64,000 nucleotides of DNA from Dyadobacter sp. 3J3 (lineage in GTDB: Bacteria > Bacteroidota > Bacteroidia > Cytophagales > Spirosomataceae), in NCBI RefSeq assembly GCF_009801115.1, contig NZ_VTOL01000002.1, forward strand, positions 620,001 to 684,000. Direction: 5' to 3'. The position numbers and the translations under genes were made by a program. Under the pieces are notes generated by a model. It was not told the origin of the DNA. It did no database searches and was given only the letters and a program-made list of their open reading frames with translations. Below are positions 16,509-25,584 of the stretch, one piece after another. The stretch's first letter is position 1; each line of letters begins with the position of its first letter.

Positions 16509-17915
16509 TTAAATATTTAAAGCTCCACTACCCGATGCAATCAAATATGCATCTTTCAAGGTTTCCGAATAAGTTGGATGCGCATAGGATATTTTCCCCA
16601 AAGCACTATCTGTTATCTCAAATTCCAAAGACACTACAGCCTGAGCAATAATATCGGCAGCTCTGGCGCCAATGATATGGACCCCAAGAATTTCGCCATA
16701 TTTAGGGTCTGTCAGTACTTTGGAAAAACCTTCCGTATCGCCCGAAGCACGCGCTCTTCCGCTTGCGGAAAAAGGAAATTTCCCTTTGTTGTAAGCAATT
16801 CCTTTTTCTTTCAATTGTTCCTCTGTATAGCCCACACTGGCAACTTCCGGCCACGTATATACCACGCCGGGAATAAGATTGTAATTGATGTGAGGTTTTT
16901 CGCCATGTATCACTTCGACAGCCAAAACACCCTCTTCTTCTGCTTTATGTGCCAACATCGCACCTTCAATTACATCACCGATGGCATAAATATTTTCTTC
17001 TGCCGTACGCAGATTTTTGTCTGTCCTGATCCTGCCTTTTGAATCCAGCTCGATTTTAGTATGTTCCAGACCAAGGCCTTCAGTATAGGGTTTTCTCCCT
17101 ACCGCCACAAGGCAATACTCCGCTGAAATTTCCTTTTCCAAATTCTTTGAATCAAGGTATTTCACAGTAACACTTTCGCCATTATTTTTTGCAGACTGAA
17201 CTTTTTGGCTCACCAAAACGGTAATTCCGGTTTTTGTCAATACCTTTTGCAGTTCTTTACCAAGCTCTCTGTCCATTGTTGGAATCAGACTTTCTGCATA
17301 TTCAATGATGGTTATTTTCACGCCGATCCTGGCAAAAATAGATGCCATTTCTACACCGATCACACCACCACCGATGATGACTATACTCTCAGGTTTTGCA
17401 CTTAGTGATAAAGCTTCCGTTGATGTAATAATCCTGTTTTTATCAATTGTTACACCAGCAATTGTGGAAGGTTTAGAGCCGGTAGCCACTATAAAATATT
17501 TACTCTTTACTGCATTCAACGAACCGTCAACTCCTTTGACAATTAGCTCATTATTATTAACAAAAGAAGCCGTACCATAAATCACTTCGATTTTATTCTT
17601 TTTCATCAGGTAGTTAATCCCTGATACGTTTTGTTTAACCACTTCACTTGCACGCAGAAACATCCGCTGAAAATTAAGTTTAAGTGCCCCTACTTCAATA
17701 CCCTGATTAGCGAATTTGGTTTTGACGCTATGATAATTTTCGCTGCTGTCAAGCAGGGTTTTGGAAGGAATGCAGCCCACATTGGTACAAGTACCGCCGA
17801 GGTTACTATATTTTTCTATGATTGCCGTTTTGAACCCTAATTGTGCGGCCCTGATTGCGGCGGTGTAGCCACCCGGCCCGGACCCGATGATAACAATATC
17901 AAATAAATTTTCCAT
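16509..17915 (-). CDS. lpdA: Dihydrolipoyl dehydrogenase (E3)
   Basis: A 468-residue FAD-dependent disulfide oxidoreductase starting at 'MENLFDIVIIGSGPGG'; an upstream in-frame Met would add ten unlikely residues. Visible are the FAD motif GSGPGG, the redox-active 'GGTCTNVGCIPSK' cysteine pair, the NAD motif 'IIGGGVIGVEMASIFARIG', the 'AIGDV' FAD stretch and the C-terminal 'HPTYSE' His-Glu pair from the partner subunit. It reoxidises lipoamide of the 2-oxo acid dehydrogenase complexes and the glycine cleavage system. No E1 or E2 gene is adjacent, so this is a stand-alone E3. Confidence 0.95.
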   Translation of the reverse strand: MENLFDIVIIGSGPGGYTAAIRAAQLGFKTAIIEKYSNLGGTCTNVGCIPSKTLLDSSENYHSVKTKFANQGIEVGALKLNFQRMFLRASEVVKQNVSGINYLMKKNKIEVIYGTASFVNNNELIVKGVDGSLNAVKSKYFIVATGSKPSTIAGVTIDKNRIITSTEALSLSAKPESIVIIGGGVIGVEMASIFARIGVKITIIEYAESLIPTMDRELGKELQKVLTKTGITVLVSQKVQSAKNNGESVTVKYLDSKNLEKEISAEYCLVAVGRKPYTEGLGLEHTKIELDSKGRIRTDKNLRTAEENIYAIGDVIEGAMLAHKAEEEGVLAVEVIHGEKPHINYNLIPGVVYTWPEVASVGYTEEQLKEKGIAYNKGKFPFSASGRARASGDTEGFSKVLTDPKYGEILGVHIIGARAADIIAQAVVSLEFEITDSALGKISYAHPTYSETLKDAYLIASGSGALNI

Positions 17916-18375
17916 TAAGACAGTTTTTGAGATCAGGAATTGCAATAACCAGTAGCCATAACCATTAATGCTCAGGCTCCCTTACTTCAAAAATACACTA
18001 TTAAGTGCATCCCGGCAATGTATATTTCAATACAAAAGTTGTCAGATTTCATGATTTATATTTCCAAAACTTAAAATAAAGAAACATGATCCGTAGGTTT
18101 GAATCGGATTGTGAGGCTGTCTTTTTAAGCGTAAGTTCTCTTGGTTAAACATGGATTTGCATCCATGTATTCCACCAAATCATAATACAAACAATTTGTT
18201 TCAATTCATTAAAATATTGTCAGAGTTCCGTACGATAACCTTTTCATTGCAATTACTTAATATTTAACTCCATCATTTCTTAGTTAATGTCGAATTATTC
18301 TAAAATCTAGAAGGTATCATTTTTTCTTGATTTTATAATAGTAAAATAATACTTCTGCTTGAATTGAAATAAAAA

Positions 18376-18413
18376 ACAGACCTATCGAAAGGATAGTATT
18401 TCGATAGGTCTGT
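18376..18413 (-). terminator. Rho-independent terminator for the SDR gene
   Basis: A perfect 15-bp stem (18376-18390 with 18399-18413) with an 8-nt loop is followed on the - strand by six T residues and more T-rich sequence. It lies 85 nt after the stop of the - strand SDR gene. Confidence 0.9.
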
Positions 18414-18497
18414 AACATAAACTTACTTATTACAACCCTTGTTGTTGTTTCAGATACCAGATCAGAAAATATTTCGAATCCAATAATCCCCACAATA

Positions 18498-19241
18498 TTA
18501 CCAAGGGCTAATGCCTGTTTCCGGCGCATTATCATCGCTAAAAAACTGGCCAGTCGGCCCATCCGGACCCAATATGGCTGCTTTTACTACCCTGGCAGCG
18601 GCATCCTGCACGGTCCCCGGGCCTGAATGATTATTAAAATCTGTGGCGGTATAACCCGGATCAACAGCATTCACTTTAAACGAAGTATCACGCAGGTCAT
18701 AAGCCAGTACAATAGTATAGGCATTCAGGGCAGCTTTGGACGCGACATATGCTGCTGGTTTCACAACAAAATGTTTCCATGACGGATCGTTGTGCAGCGT
18801 AAGTGAACCCAGTCCAGAGGTAACATTAACGATTCTTGGTTCCTGAGCGTGTTTTAGCAGATCTATAAAAGCTTGGGTTACCTCTATGACGCCAAAAAAA
18901 TTGGTTTCAAAAACCTCCCTAAATATACTTCCATCAGTTTCCAATGCCTTTTGCGGCATACTTCCACCCACACCTGCATTATTAATCAACACGTCAAGGG
19001 TTTTGATTTTTTGGCCAAGCACTTCACGGGCGGCCTTTATCGATTCAGTATTATCAACATCAATGGCTATTGACTCTACCTGGGTCAGGCCTTCCGCATT
19101 GAGCTGACTCACCGCCTGCTGGCCTTTATGCAAATCCCTACATCCGAGATAGACATAATATCCTTGCTGTAATAATTGTCTGGCCGTTTCAAAGCCGATA
19201 CTTTTGTTCGCTCCTGTTATCAGTACTGTTTTCATGATCAA
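18498..19241 (-). CDS. Short-chain dehydrogenase/reductase
   Basis: A 247-residue SDR (245 if the second Met is used). 'LITGANKSIGFETARQL' is the cofactor loop, 'LINNAGVGG' follows strand 4, 'VTSGLGSL' holds the active Ser and 'YVASKAAL' the Tyr-x-x-x-Lys pair. The pattern is like carbonyl-reductase-type SDRs with NADPH preference (basic residues in 'GCRDLHKG'). It lies 69 nt after an AraC gene on the same strand, which is probably its regulator, and ends before a strong terminator. Confidence 0.9.
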   Translation of the reverse strand: MIMKTVLITGANKSIGFETARQLLQQGYYVYLGCRDLHKGQQAVSQLNAEGLTQVESIAIDVDNTESIKAAREVLGQKIKTLDVLINNAGVGGSMPQKALETDGSIFREVFETNFFGVIEVTQAFIDLLKHAQEPRIVNVTSGLGSLTLHNDPSWKHFVVKPAAYVASKAALNAYTIVLAYDLRDTSFKVNAVDPGYTATDFNNHSGPGTVQDAAARVVKAAILGPDGPTGQFFSDDNAPETGISPW

Positions 19242-19310
19242 GTATATAATTTTTATAACAGCACAAATTTACCGGATCCATACCGCATGGAAGTGACACA
19301 TCGACCGGTA

Positions 19311-20204
19311 TTACTGGTACATTTTACGGGTACTCGACCGGTAATCGGCAGGTGTTACACCGGTTTCACGTTTGAAAAATCGGCTGAAATAGGAAGCGTC
19401 CGAAAATCCCAGATCAAAAGTAATTTCCTTTAAAGAATTATCGGTGTGAAACAGTAAACGCCTGGCTTCCAATACCAGCCGGTCGTGAATATGTTTGATA
19501 GCCGGTTTCCCGCTTTGTACTTTCACCACCTCGCTTAAATACCCGGCAGAAATATTCAGCATTGAAGCATAATCTGCTACTTCATGTCTTTCCAGGAAAC
19601 ATTCATTGATCCTGTCCTGAAATTTATTCATTAAAACCTTATCCGCCGAAAGCTCCTGGTCGTTATACTGCTCTGTGTAAAGTCGGCTCAGATAAGTCAG
19701 CAAAACCGTCATGTAAGCTGTCAGCATACGCTGCTGCCACTCACCGGGATGGTGATATTCAACAGTAATCTTTTTGATCATGTCTTCAACAAAATCGATA
19801 TCTGCCTCGCAAAGTAATAATTCATACCCACTATGCGGATTTAAGATCAACGGTAATTTGCTAAGCGAAGCACTTTCCTGAAATGAAAGAAATTCGCTTG
19901 TGAACGCAATTCCCGTACTCCACAATTGTTTTAATTCCTCTTTTACAATGATAGGGCCGGGTCCTGTAAAATAAACAGAGTTTTCTTTAAGGTTGTAAGG
20001 AGTCATATCAATCCATTGACGGCCAATGGCTTTTCTGATCAAAACAAACAGATAATGATCTTTTCGGTGCGGTATTAAAAGGTCTGACAGATTCGGAAAA
20101 GTGTTTTCATAATGATAAACCCGAAAATTTTTATTTCCCATTACCTTGTCTGGTTCAAGGGAATAAATTGGGACTTGTTGATTGTAGTTCAATGTATTCA
20201 TCAC
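19311..20204 (-). CDS. AraC-family transcriptional regulator
   Basis: A 297-residue regulator. The N-terminal 190 residues form a sensor domain. The C-terminal 100 residues hold the paired helix-turn-helix motifs, with 'VADYASMLNISAGYLSEVVKVQSG' and 'LKEITFDLGFSDASYFSRFFKRETGVTPADYR', the canonical AraC signature. The start is Met1 or Met2. It precedes the SDR gene in the same direction. The pair repeats the AraC-SDR order seen at 8.4-10.2 kb, where the proteins are only distantly alike. Confidence 0.88.
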   Translation of the reverse strand: MMNTLNYNQQVPIYSLEPDKVMGNKNFRVYHYENTFPNLSDLLIPHRKDHYLFVLIRKAIGRQWIDMTPYNLKENSVYFTGPGPIIVKEELKQLWSTGIAFTSEFLSFQESASLSKLPLILNPHSGYELLLCEADIDFVEDMIKKITVEYHHPGEWQQRMLTAYMTVLLTYLSRLYTEQYNDQELSADKVLMNKFQDRINECFLERHEVADYASMLNISAGYLSEVVKVQSGKPAIKHIHDRLVLEARRLLFHTDNSLKEITFDLGFSDASYFSRFFKRETGVTPADYRSSTRKMYQ

Positions 20205-20493
20205 CTGAAACTAAACATTATTATTGATATGCATGCCTGGAAAGCAAATTTTGACCTGGCATTACCCTTTGTTCCACCCTCAGTAACTAAATAGTTGGTC
20301 ATGTATTACCTGCAAATTTGGATTTTTAGGTAAAATAATCCTTATTGTCTATAAGTTAAGTAGAATATTACAGAAAGTCTTACTCAGAATACGGATTATG
20401 CCAATTACTAAAATTTATTTTGAGGAGATCGTATCAGATTATCACTTTTCAAACAACTATTTATTTGCAATTTGTTTTCCTGAATTTTCAAAA

Positions 20494-22029
20494 ATGAAAA
20501 AATCAATTTTAGTTTTTCTTTTTCTGTTAACAATTTCGACCGGAGTGTTCGCACAGACAAAAGAGCGTCCCAACATCGTATTTATATTTTCTGATGACCA
20601 CGCCTATCAGGCTATTGGAGCCTATGGCAATAAATTAGCAAAAACGCCGAATATCGATCGTATTGCCCGGGAAGGTGCTTTATTGAAAAATAACCTCGTG
20701 ACAAATTCCATTTGCGGACCTAGTCGCGCGACGTTGCTGACTGGAAAATACAGCCATATCAATGGGTATAAAAACAACGACAGAACCAAATTCGATATCA
20801 CGCAGCAGCTTTTTCCGGATTTGCTCCAAAAAGCCGGATACCAGACAGCATGGATTGGAAAACTGCATTTGAACAGTCTTCCAACTGGTTTTGACTATTG
20901 GAATATTTTGCCCGGACAAGGGATTTATTACAATCCCCAGTTTATTACCGCGCCAAATGACACCGTCAGAAAAGAAGGTTATGTGGCCGATATTATCACG
21001 GAAACTTCATTGGACTGGATAAACAAACGTGATGAAAAAAAGCCATTTTTCCTTGTTGTAGGACAAAAATCGGTACACCGAGAATGGTATCCGGATTTGC
21101 AGGATCTGGGCGCTTATGACGATATTAACTTTCCCTTACCAGAGACTTTTTACGATGACTATGCAGGAAGAGCCGCTGCAAAAGATCAGGATATGACGAT
21201 CGAAAAAACGATGCGCCTGAAAGAAGATCTTAAAGTACATCTGGATTATGATAAAGTTCCGGGATATAGATTTTTCCCGGAAGAGAAAAAGAAAATCTTA
21301 CGTGATTATTATGACAAAATCTCCAAAGAATTTGACGATAAAAAACTGTCAGGAAAAGCTTTGACAGAATGGAAATATCAGCGGTATATCAAAGATTATC
21401 TGGCAACGGCCAACGGACTTGACCGTAACATCGGCAAGATCCTGGACTATCTGGACAAGACTGGTTTATCAAAAAACACAGTGGTGATCTATGCTTCCGA
21501 CCAGGGTTTTTACATGGGCGAACATGGCTGGTTTGACAAGCGTTTTATTTACGAGGAATCGTTGAAAACTCCTTTTGTGATTCGCTATCCGGGCGTTATC
21601 AAACCGGGAACAAAAGTAGAGCAATTGATATCCAATATCGACTGGGCTCCAACAGTTCTGGATTTGGCTGGGGCAAAAATTCCGGCAGAAATTCAGGGAA
21701 AATCATTCCTACCGTTACTCGACAGAAATGCAAAAGCAAATACTCCCTGGCGTGACGCAGCCTACTATCACTATTACGAATTCCCTGAACCTCACCATGT
21801 TTCCCCGCATTTTGGCATAAGAACAAAACGCTATAAACTTGTGAGATTCTATAATGGATCCGAAAGCTGGGAATTGTTTGATCTCGAAAAAGATCCTAAC
21901 GAACTTAAAAATGTTTACGCTGCAAAATCAAACGAATTGATTGTCAAAGGTTTGAAACAGCAGTTAAAAACGCTAATCGTACAATATAAAGATGACGAAG
22001 CGCTTAAAATTTTTAATCGTGCTCTTTAA
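20494..22029 (+). CDS. Sulfatase (arylsulfatase-type, secreted)
   Basis: Start taken at 20494 because a signal peptide follows immediately ('KKSILVFLFLLTISTGVFA', then Q); upstream in-frame residues are not convincing. The 511-residue enzyme has the metal-binding 'FSDDH' at residues 32-36 and the sulfatase signature C74-G-P-S-R, with 'LLTGKYSH' after it. The Cys must be oxidised to formylglycine by a maturase or FGE encoded elsewhere. 'DQGFYMGEHGWFDKRFIYEES' and the DUF4976-type C-terminal region follow. It is expected to cleave sulfate esters from polysaccharides in the periplasm or at the surface. No SusCD pair is nearby. Confidence 0.92.
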   Translation: MKKSILVFLFLLTISTGVFAQTKERPNIVFIFSDDHAYQAIGAYGNKLAKTPNIDRIAREGALLKNNLVTNSICGPSRATLLTGKYSHINGYKNNDRTKFDITQQLFPDLLQKAGYQTAWIGKLHLNSLPTGFDYWNILPGQGIYYNPQFITAPNDTVRKEGYVADIITETSLDWINKRDEKKPFFLVVGQKSVHREWYPDLQDLGAYDDINFPLPETFYDDYAGRAAAKDQDMTIEKTMRLKEDLKVHLDYDKVPGYRFFPEEKKKILRDYYDKISKEFDDKKLSGKALTEWKYQRYIKDYLATANGLDRNIGKILDYLDKTGLSKNTVVIYASDQGFYMGEHGWFDKRFIYEESLKTPFVIRYPGVIKPGTKVEQLISNIDWAPTVLDLAGAKIPAEIQGKSFLPLLDRNAKANTPWRDAAYYHYYEFPEPHHVSPHFGIRTKRYKLVRFYNGSESWELFDLEKDPNELKNVYAAKSNELIVKGLKQQLKTLIVQYKDDEALKIFNRAL

Positions 22030-22078
22030 TTTTTAGTCACTGGCTATATTACACAAAAGTATAACTGCTAAGGATAAA

Positions 22079-22114
22079 ATAATGGCGACGGGGATAATTC
22101 CTCGTCGCCATTAT
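22079..22114. terminator. Strong hairpin after the sulfatase gene
   Basis: A 16-bp stem (22079-22094 with 22099-22114, one G-U pair) caps a 4-nt loop. No T run follows directly on the + strand, so it may act as an mRNA-stabilising or factor-assisted terminator. It lies 50 nt after the sulfatase stop. Confidence 0.6.
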
Positions 22115-22321
22115 GCATTACTACAAACATTCAATTTTATTTATCGTTAGCTTTTGATAAAATCAGGCTGGAACTAATTTGGTTGTGATACCAATTCTGT
22201 TCCAGACATTTATTGTGATAATGGTGATAGTCACCTGCGCCAGACAAGTTTCATTTACCACTTTTACTGACACTCAGTAATACCTCACTTTAAGTATGGC
22301 AAAACAGCATATCACAAATTT

Positions 22322-22339
22322 CGTAGCCAAATAACTACG
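22322..22339. promoter_or_regulatory. Candidate ArsR operator
   Basis: A CGTAG / CTACG inverted repeat with an 8-nt AT-rich centre ends 2 nt before the ArsR start codon. ArsR-family repressors bind such short AT-centred dyads over their own promoters. Confidence 0.4.
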
Positions 22340-22341
22340 CA

Positions 22342-22666
22342 ATGAATTTAAGACGAGACCTATTTCAGGCCATAGCGGATCCTACCCGGAGGGCGATTCT
22401 ATCATTGGTGGCTTCGCAGGCCATAACGGCCGGTGCCATAGCAGCAAACTTTGACACGGCGAGGCCCACCGTTTCAAAACATTTACAGATACTTACAGAG
22501 TGCGAACTGATCGTGCAGGAACAAAACGGCAGGGAGATCTACTACCACATCAATGCAAAAAAAAATGAAGGAAGTGGCTGATTTTATTGAGCCTTTCCGC
22601 CAGATGTGGGACGACCGGTTTAACAAGCTGGAAGCCATTATGAAAAATTACAAACCCGAAAAATAG
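22342..22666 (+). pseudogene. ArsR-family regulator with +1 frameshift in a poly-A run
   Basis: The first 79 codons encode a winged-helix ArsR protein ('[17 protein letters not shown]', 'ISAGAI-like' helix, '[17 protein letters not shown]', '[12 protein letters not shown]'). At 22557-22565 nine A residues shift the frame. With eight A residues the reading continues '[20 protein letters not shown]' and ends at 22666 with 107 residues, the normal length for the SRPBCC-linked ArsR type. Either the gene is a fresh pseudogene, the run holds a sequencing error, or polymerase slippage on the A run restores the frame. SRPBCC starts 6 nt after the repaired stop. Confidence 0.8.
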
Positions 22667-22672
22667 ATCCCT

Positions 22673-23155
22673 ATGGAAAGAAAAACAAAAGTCGCTGCGG
22701 AAGACGGCAGACAGGAACTGGTCATCACCAGAGAGTTTGATCTTCCCGTGGAATTGCTTTTTAAAGCCTATGCCGAGCCGGAAATTGTCGAACAATGGAT
22801 GGGAACAAAAGTACTGAAACTTGAAAATAAAAAACACGGAAGTTGCCAGTTCGAAACAACTGATGCGCAGGGAAATGTAGTATTCCGCGCTAATGGAACA
22901 ATCCATGAGTTTACTCTGAACCAGAAAATTACGAGGACATTTGAAATGGAAAATACGCCCACTTCCGCGGTCCGATTTGACGTGCAACTGGAATTCCTGG
23001 ATTTTGAAAAACTTACTGAAGAAACCAGCAAACTTGTCATGCACATCATATACCGGTCCGTTGCGCTCAGAGATCAGATGCTACGGCTACCCTTTGCGCA
23101 GGGTATCAATATGGCACATAATAGATTACAGGAAGTTTTCAACAAATTAAAATAA
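22673..23155 (+). CDS. SRPBCC / AHSA1-domain protein
   Basis: A 160-residue START-like fold protein. 'ELVITREFDLPVELLFKAYAEPEIVEQWMG' is the classic N-terminal AHSA1 pattern, and 'GSCQFETTDAQGNVVFRANGTI' and 'LVMHIIYRSVALRDQML' are later core strands. Proteins of this type bind hydrophobic ligands in a deep cavity. They are commonly encoded right after an ArsR regulator, as here, and followed by a DoxX-like gene. It is intact although both neighbours are disrupted. Confidence 0.85.
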   Translation: MERKTKVAAEDGRQELVITREFDLPVELLFKAYAEPEIVEQWMGTKVLKLENKKHGSCQFETTDAQGNVVFRANGTIHEFTLNQKITRTFEMENTPTSAVRFDVQLEFLDFEKLTEETSKLVMHIIYRSVALRDQMLRLPFAQGINMAHNRLQEVFNKLK

Positions 23156-23161
23156 ATTTCA

Positions 23162-23569
23162 ATGGCGAAGCGAAATAGAATTATCTATTGGGTTGCCACC
23201 CTCTGGCTTTCCCTGGGTATGATTTCAACGGGAGTTGTGCAGTTAATCAAAATGAAAGAAGAAGCAGAAATGATGTAGCATTTAGGCTATCCGCTTTATT
23301 TCCTGACAATACTGGGAATATGGAAAATACTGGGCGTTATTGCCATACTTATTCCAAAATTCCCCTTGGTAAAAGAATGGGCTTATGCAGGTTTCTTTTT
23401 TGCCATGTCTGGTGCCGTATTTTCTCATCTGACTGTGGGAGACGGAGCTAAGGAATTTTTCGGCCCTGTATTATTATTGATCCTGACTGTATTATCTTGG
23501 TATTTCAGATCCTACCGTTCAGATCGTATTTCGGAGGTTTATCGAGCGGACCCGAATCTTAGAAACTGA
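23162..23569 (+). pseudogene. DoxX-like membrane protein interrupted by an in-frame TAG
   Basis: Reading from ATG 23162 gives 'IIYWVATLWLSLGMISTGVV' (first membrane helix) and reaches TAG at 23276-23278 (codon 39). The same frame then continues 'HLGYPLYFLTILGIWKILGV', 'GFFFAMSGAVFSHL' and 'GPVLLLILTVLSWYF' to a natural stop at 23569. Together these are four membrane helices of a DoxX-like protein of 135 residues, with only one codon wrong. It starts 6 nt after SRPBCC. A GTG at 23366 could start a short product, but that would lack half the protein. Confidence 0.8.
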
Positions 23570-23613
23570 TCTATGGCTATGTGATTTCAGTTAATTATTA
23601 AGAAAAAATCGAT

Positions 23614-24279
23614 ATGACTCTCAAAGAAACACTTACTCAGCTGGAAGCGCATAGCAACCCAACAATGATGCAACACAACATCAAATATGGCGCGGGCGAA
23701 AATCAATTTGGTGTTAAAATGGGTGATATTCGGGCATTGGCAAAAAAAATCAAGACAGACCACGACCTTGCCTTAGAGCTTTGGGATACTGAAAACATCG
23801 ATGCCCGTTTTTTGGCCACATTGATTATTATCCCTAAAAAGTTGACGCATGATGATATAAACAGGATGGTAAAATCTGAAAAGTTTGTTCATGTAGCCGA
23901 TTGGCTCTATTCCAACGTTATAAAATTTTATTCTGATACCGAAACTTTGCGGAAGGAATGGATGGCATCAGATGATGTAATGTGTGCCCGCGCCGGGTGG
24001 AGTCTTACAAGCGGGTGTATAACAAGAAATCCTGATATAATTGACCTGTCGGCCATTTTGGACAGAATTGAAAAAGAAATGTCTAATGCCGCCCCGGAGG
24101 TACAATGGACAATGAACAATACCCTTGCCAACATCGGCATCCGCTATCCTGAACACCGCGACCGGGCAATTGCAATTGGTGAGACTTTGGGGATTTTCAG
24201 AGATTTCCCCGTTTCCAAAGGCTGCACCTCTCCTTTTGCTCCAACCTGGATTAATGAAATGGTTCGGAGACAAGGGTGA
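23614..24279 (+). CDS. AlkD-like DNA alkylation repair protein
   Basis: A 221-residue all-helical HEAT-repeat protein. 'NIKYGAGENQFGVKMGDIRALAKKI' opens the first repeats, 'LWDTENIDARFLATLIIIP', 'FVHVADWLYSNVI' and 'RAGWSLTSGCI' line the concave face, and 'EVQWTMNNTLANIGI' and 'GCTSPFAPTWI' close the C-terminus. AlkD glycosylases excise 3-methyl- and 7-methylpurines without flipping the base. Trp and Asp residues lie in the expected repeats, but I could not assign the catalytic ones with certainty. It overlaps no neighbour; the next gene starts 29 nt later. Confidence 0.82.
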   Translation: MTLKETLTQLEAHSNPTMMQHNIKYGAGENQFGVKMGDIRALAKKIKTDHDLALELWDTENIDARFLATLIIIPKKLTHDDINRMVKSEKFVHVADWLYSNVIKFYSDTETLRKEWMASDDVMCARAGWSLTSGCITRNPDIIDLSAILDRIEKEMSNAAPEVQWTMNNTLANIGIRYPEHRDRAIAIGETLGIFRDFPVSKGCTSPFAPTWINEMVRRQG

Positions 24280-24308
24280 TACTCCATTTAATTTTATTAA
24301 TAAAAGAT

Positions 24309-24890
24309 ATGAATCCAAAAGTTGATTTTTATTTCAATAAAGCCAGGCAATGGCAGGAGGAAATCATGCAATTACGGGCGATTGTTCTTGACTGCGGATT
24401 GACAGAAGAGTTGAAATGGGGTTGTCCATGTTATACGTTTCAGCAAAGCAACATCGTGTTAATCCACGTCTTCAAAGAATATTGCGCGCTTTTATTTTTT
24501 AAGGGATCATTGTTAAAAAATACTCATAAAATTCTTATCCAGCAGACAGAAAATGTTCAGGCGGCGCGCCAGATCCGGTTCACTGGTATTAAAGAAATTA
24601 CCGAACAGGAATCCATACTGAAAGCCCATATTTATGAAGCCATTGAAGTAGAAAAAGCCGGATTAAAAGTAGCGTTAAAAAAGCCGGCAGAATTCAGTAT
24701 CGCAGAAGAATTTCAAACGAAACTGGATAATACTCCGGCTTTGAAAACAGCTTTTGAAAAACTAACCCCCGGACGACAAAGAGCTTATCTCCTTCATTTC
24801 TCCCAACCCAAACAATCGAAAACCCGGGAAGCACGGGTAGAAAAAAGTATCGAGAAGATTTTGGATGGGAAAGGTTTGGACGATTATTGA
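24309..24890 (+). CDS. YdeI/OmdA-like protein with DUF1801 domain
   Basis: Start placed at ATG 24309, giving 193 residues; the earlier in-frame ATG at 24276 overlaps the AlkD stop. Residues of about 15-115 form the DUF1801 (YdhG-like) domain with 'LDCGLTEELKWGCPCYTFQQSN' and 'FFKGSLLK'. Residues of about 125-190 form a bacteriocin-protection YdeI/OmdA-type tail, 'FEKLTPGRQRAYLLHFSQPKQSKTREARVEK'. Such proteins are implicated in resistance to antimicrobial peptides in enterics, but their biochemical role is unclear. It sits in a run of small conserved genes. Confidence 0.8.
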   Translation: MNPKVDFYFNKARQWQEEIMQLRAIVLDCGLTEELKWGCPCYTFQQSNIVLIHVFKEYCALLFFKGSLLKNTHKILIQQTENVQAARQIRFTGIKEITEQESILKAHIYEAIEVEKAGLKVALKKPAEFSIAEEFQTKLDNTPALKTAFEKLTPGRQRAYLLHFSQPKQSKTREARVEKSIEKILDGKGLDDY

Positions 24891-24960
24891 ATCCACAATT
24901 GTCGTTTTAGGAACACAAGTATGTGCAGCGAAAAAAAGAAATATTAAAAGCATAAACAAC

Positions 24961-25524
24961 ATGGATCATCAAAAAGAAATATCCAAAGAGCAAAGTGAGG
25001 AACTCCTCCAAATCCTAAAAACCCGCTTCGACAAAAACATGAGCCGCCATAAAGAGCTGGAATGGTCTAAGATACAGGAAAAGCTGAAAACAAATCCTGA
25101 AAAAATTTGGTCGCTGGATGCAATGGAAGTTACGGGTGGAGAGCCGGATGTTGTCGGTTTTGACGAAAAATCGGGTGAATATATTTTTTATGATTGTGCA
25201 GCGGAAAGCCCCAAAGACCGTAGAAGTTTGTGTTACGACCGAGCTGCCTGGGAGTCCAGAAAAGCAAATAAACCGGAAAATACTGCTGTGGATTTAGCTG
25301 CTAAAATGGGTATTGAACTGTTAACAGAAGCGCAATATCAGGAATTACAGCAACTTGGAAATTTCGATACAAAAACGTCGAGCTGGTTAAAAACGCCTTC
25401 TGATATCAGGAAACTCGGCGGTGCGATATTTGGAGATCGCCGCTTCGGAAGAGTTTTCGTATATCATAACGGAGCTGATTCATATTATGCTGCCAGAGGT
25501 TTTCGTGGTGCATTGAGGGTCTGA
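24961..25524 (+). CDS. DUF4256-domain protein
   Basis: A 187-residue conserved protein; start at ATG 24961 ('MDHQKEISKEQ'). 'LLQILKTRFDKNMSRHKELEW', 'MEVTGGEPDVVGFDEKSGEY', 'DCAAESPKDRRSLCYDRAAWESRK' and 'DRRFGRVFVYHNGADSYYAARGFRG' are the conserved DUF4256 blocks. The function is not known. It is cytoplasmic, without membrane segments. DUF4256 genes are often found beside DUF1801/YdeI genes in Bacteroidota, as here. Confidence 0.85.
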   Translation: MDHQKEISKEQSEELLQILKTRFDKNMSRHKELEWSKIQEKLKTNPEKIWSLDAMEVTGGEPDVVGFDEKSGEYIFYDCAAESPKDRRSLCYDRAAWESRKANKPENTAVDLAAKMGIELLTEAQYQELQQLGNFDTKTSSWLKTPSDIRKLGGAIFGDRRFGRVFVYHNGADSYYAARGFRGALRV

Positions 25525-25584
25525 TCTTTGCACAGATAATCAAACAAAAATTGCAAATCTCACTTTTTGAAACGGCTATTTAGC

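Noticed and set aside
18141-18177. Hairpin ACATGGAT-n4-ATCCATGT with outer TTGGT/ACCAA pairs resembling part of a tRNA
   Set aside because: No full cloverleaf, no TTCGAAT-type T arm and no CCA-compatible acceptor stem of seven pairs could be drawn. Treated as a small hairpin upstream of lpd without assigned role.
18317-18562. 81-residue open frame on the - strand across the end of the SDR gene
   Set aside because: It overlaps the SDR in another frame and runs through the strong terminator at 18376-18413, so it is not expected to be translated.
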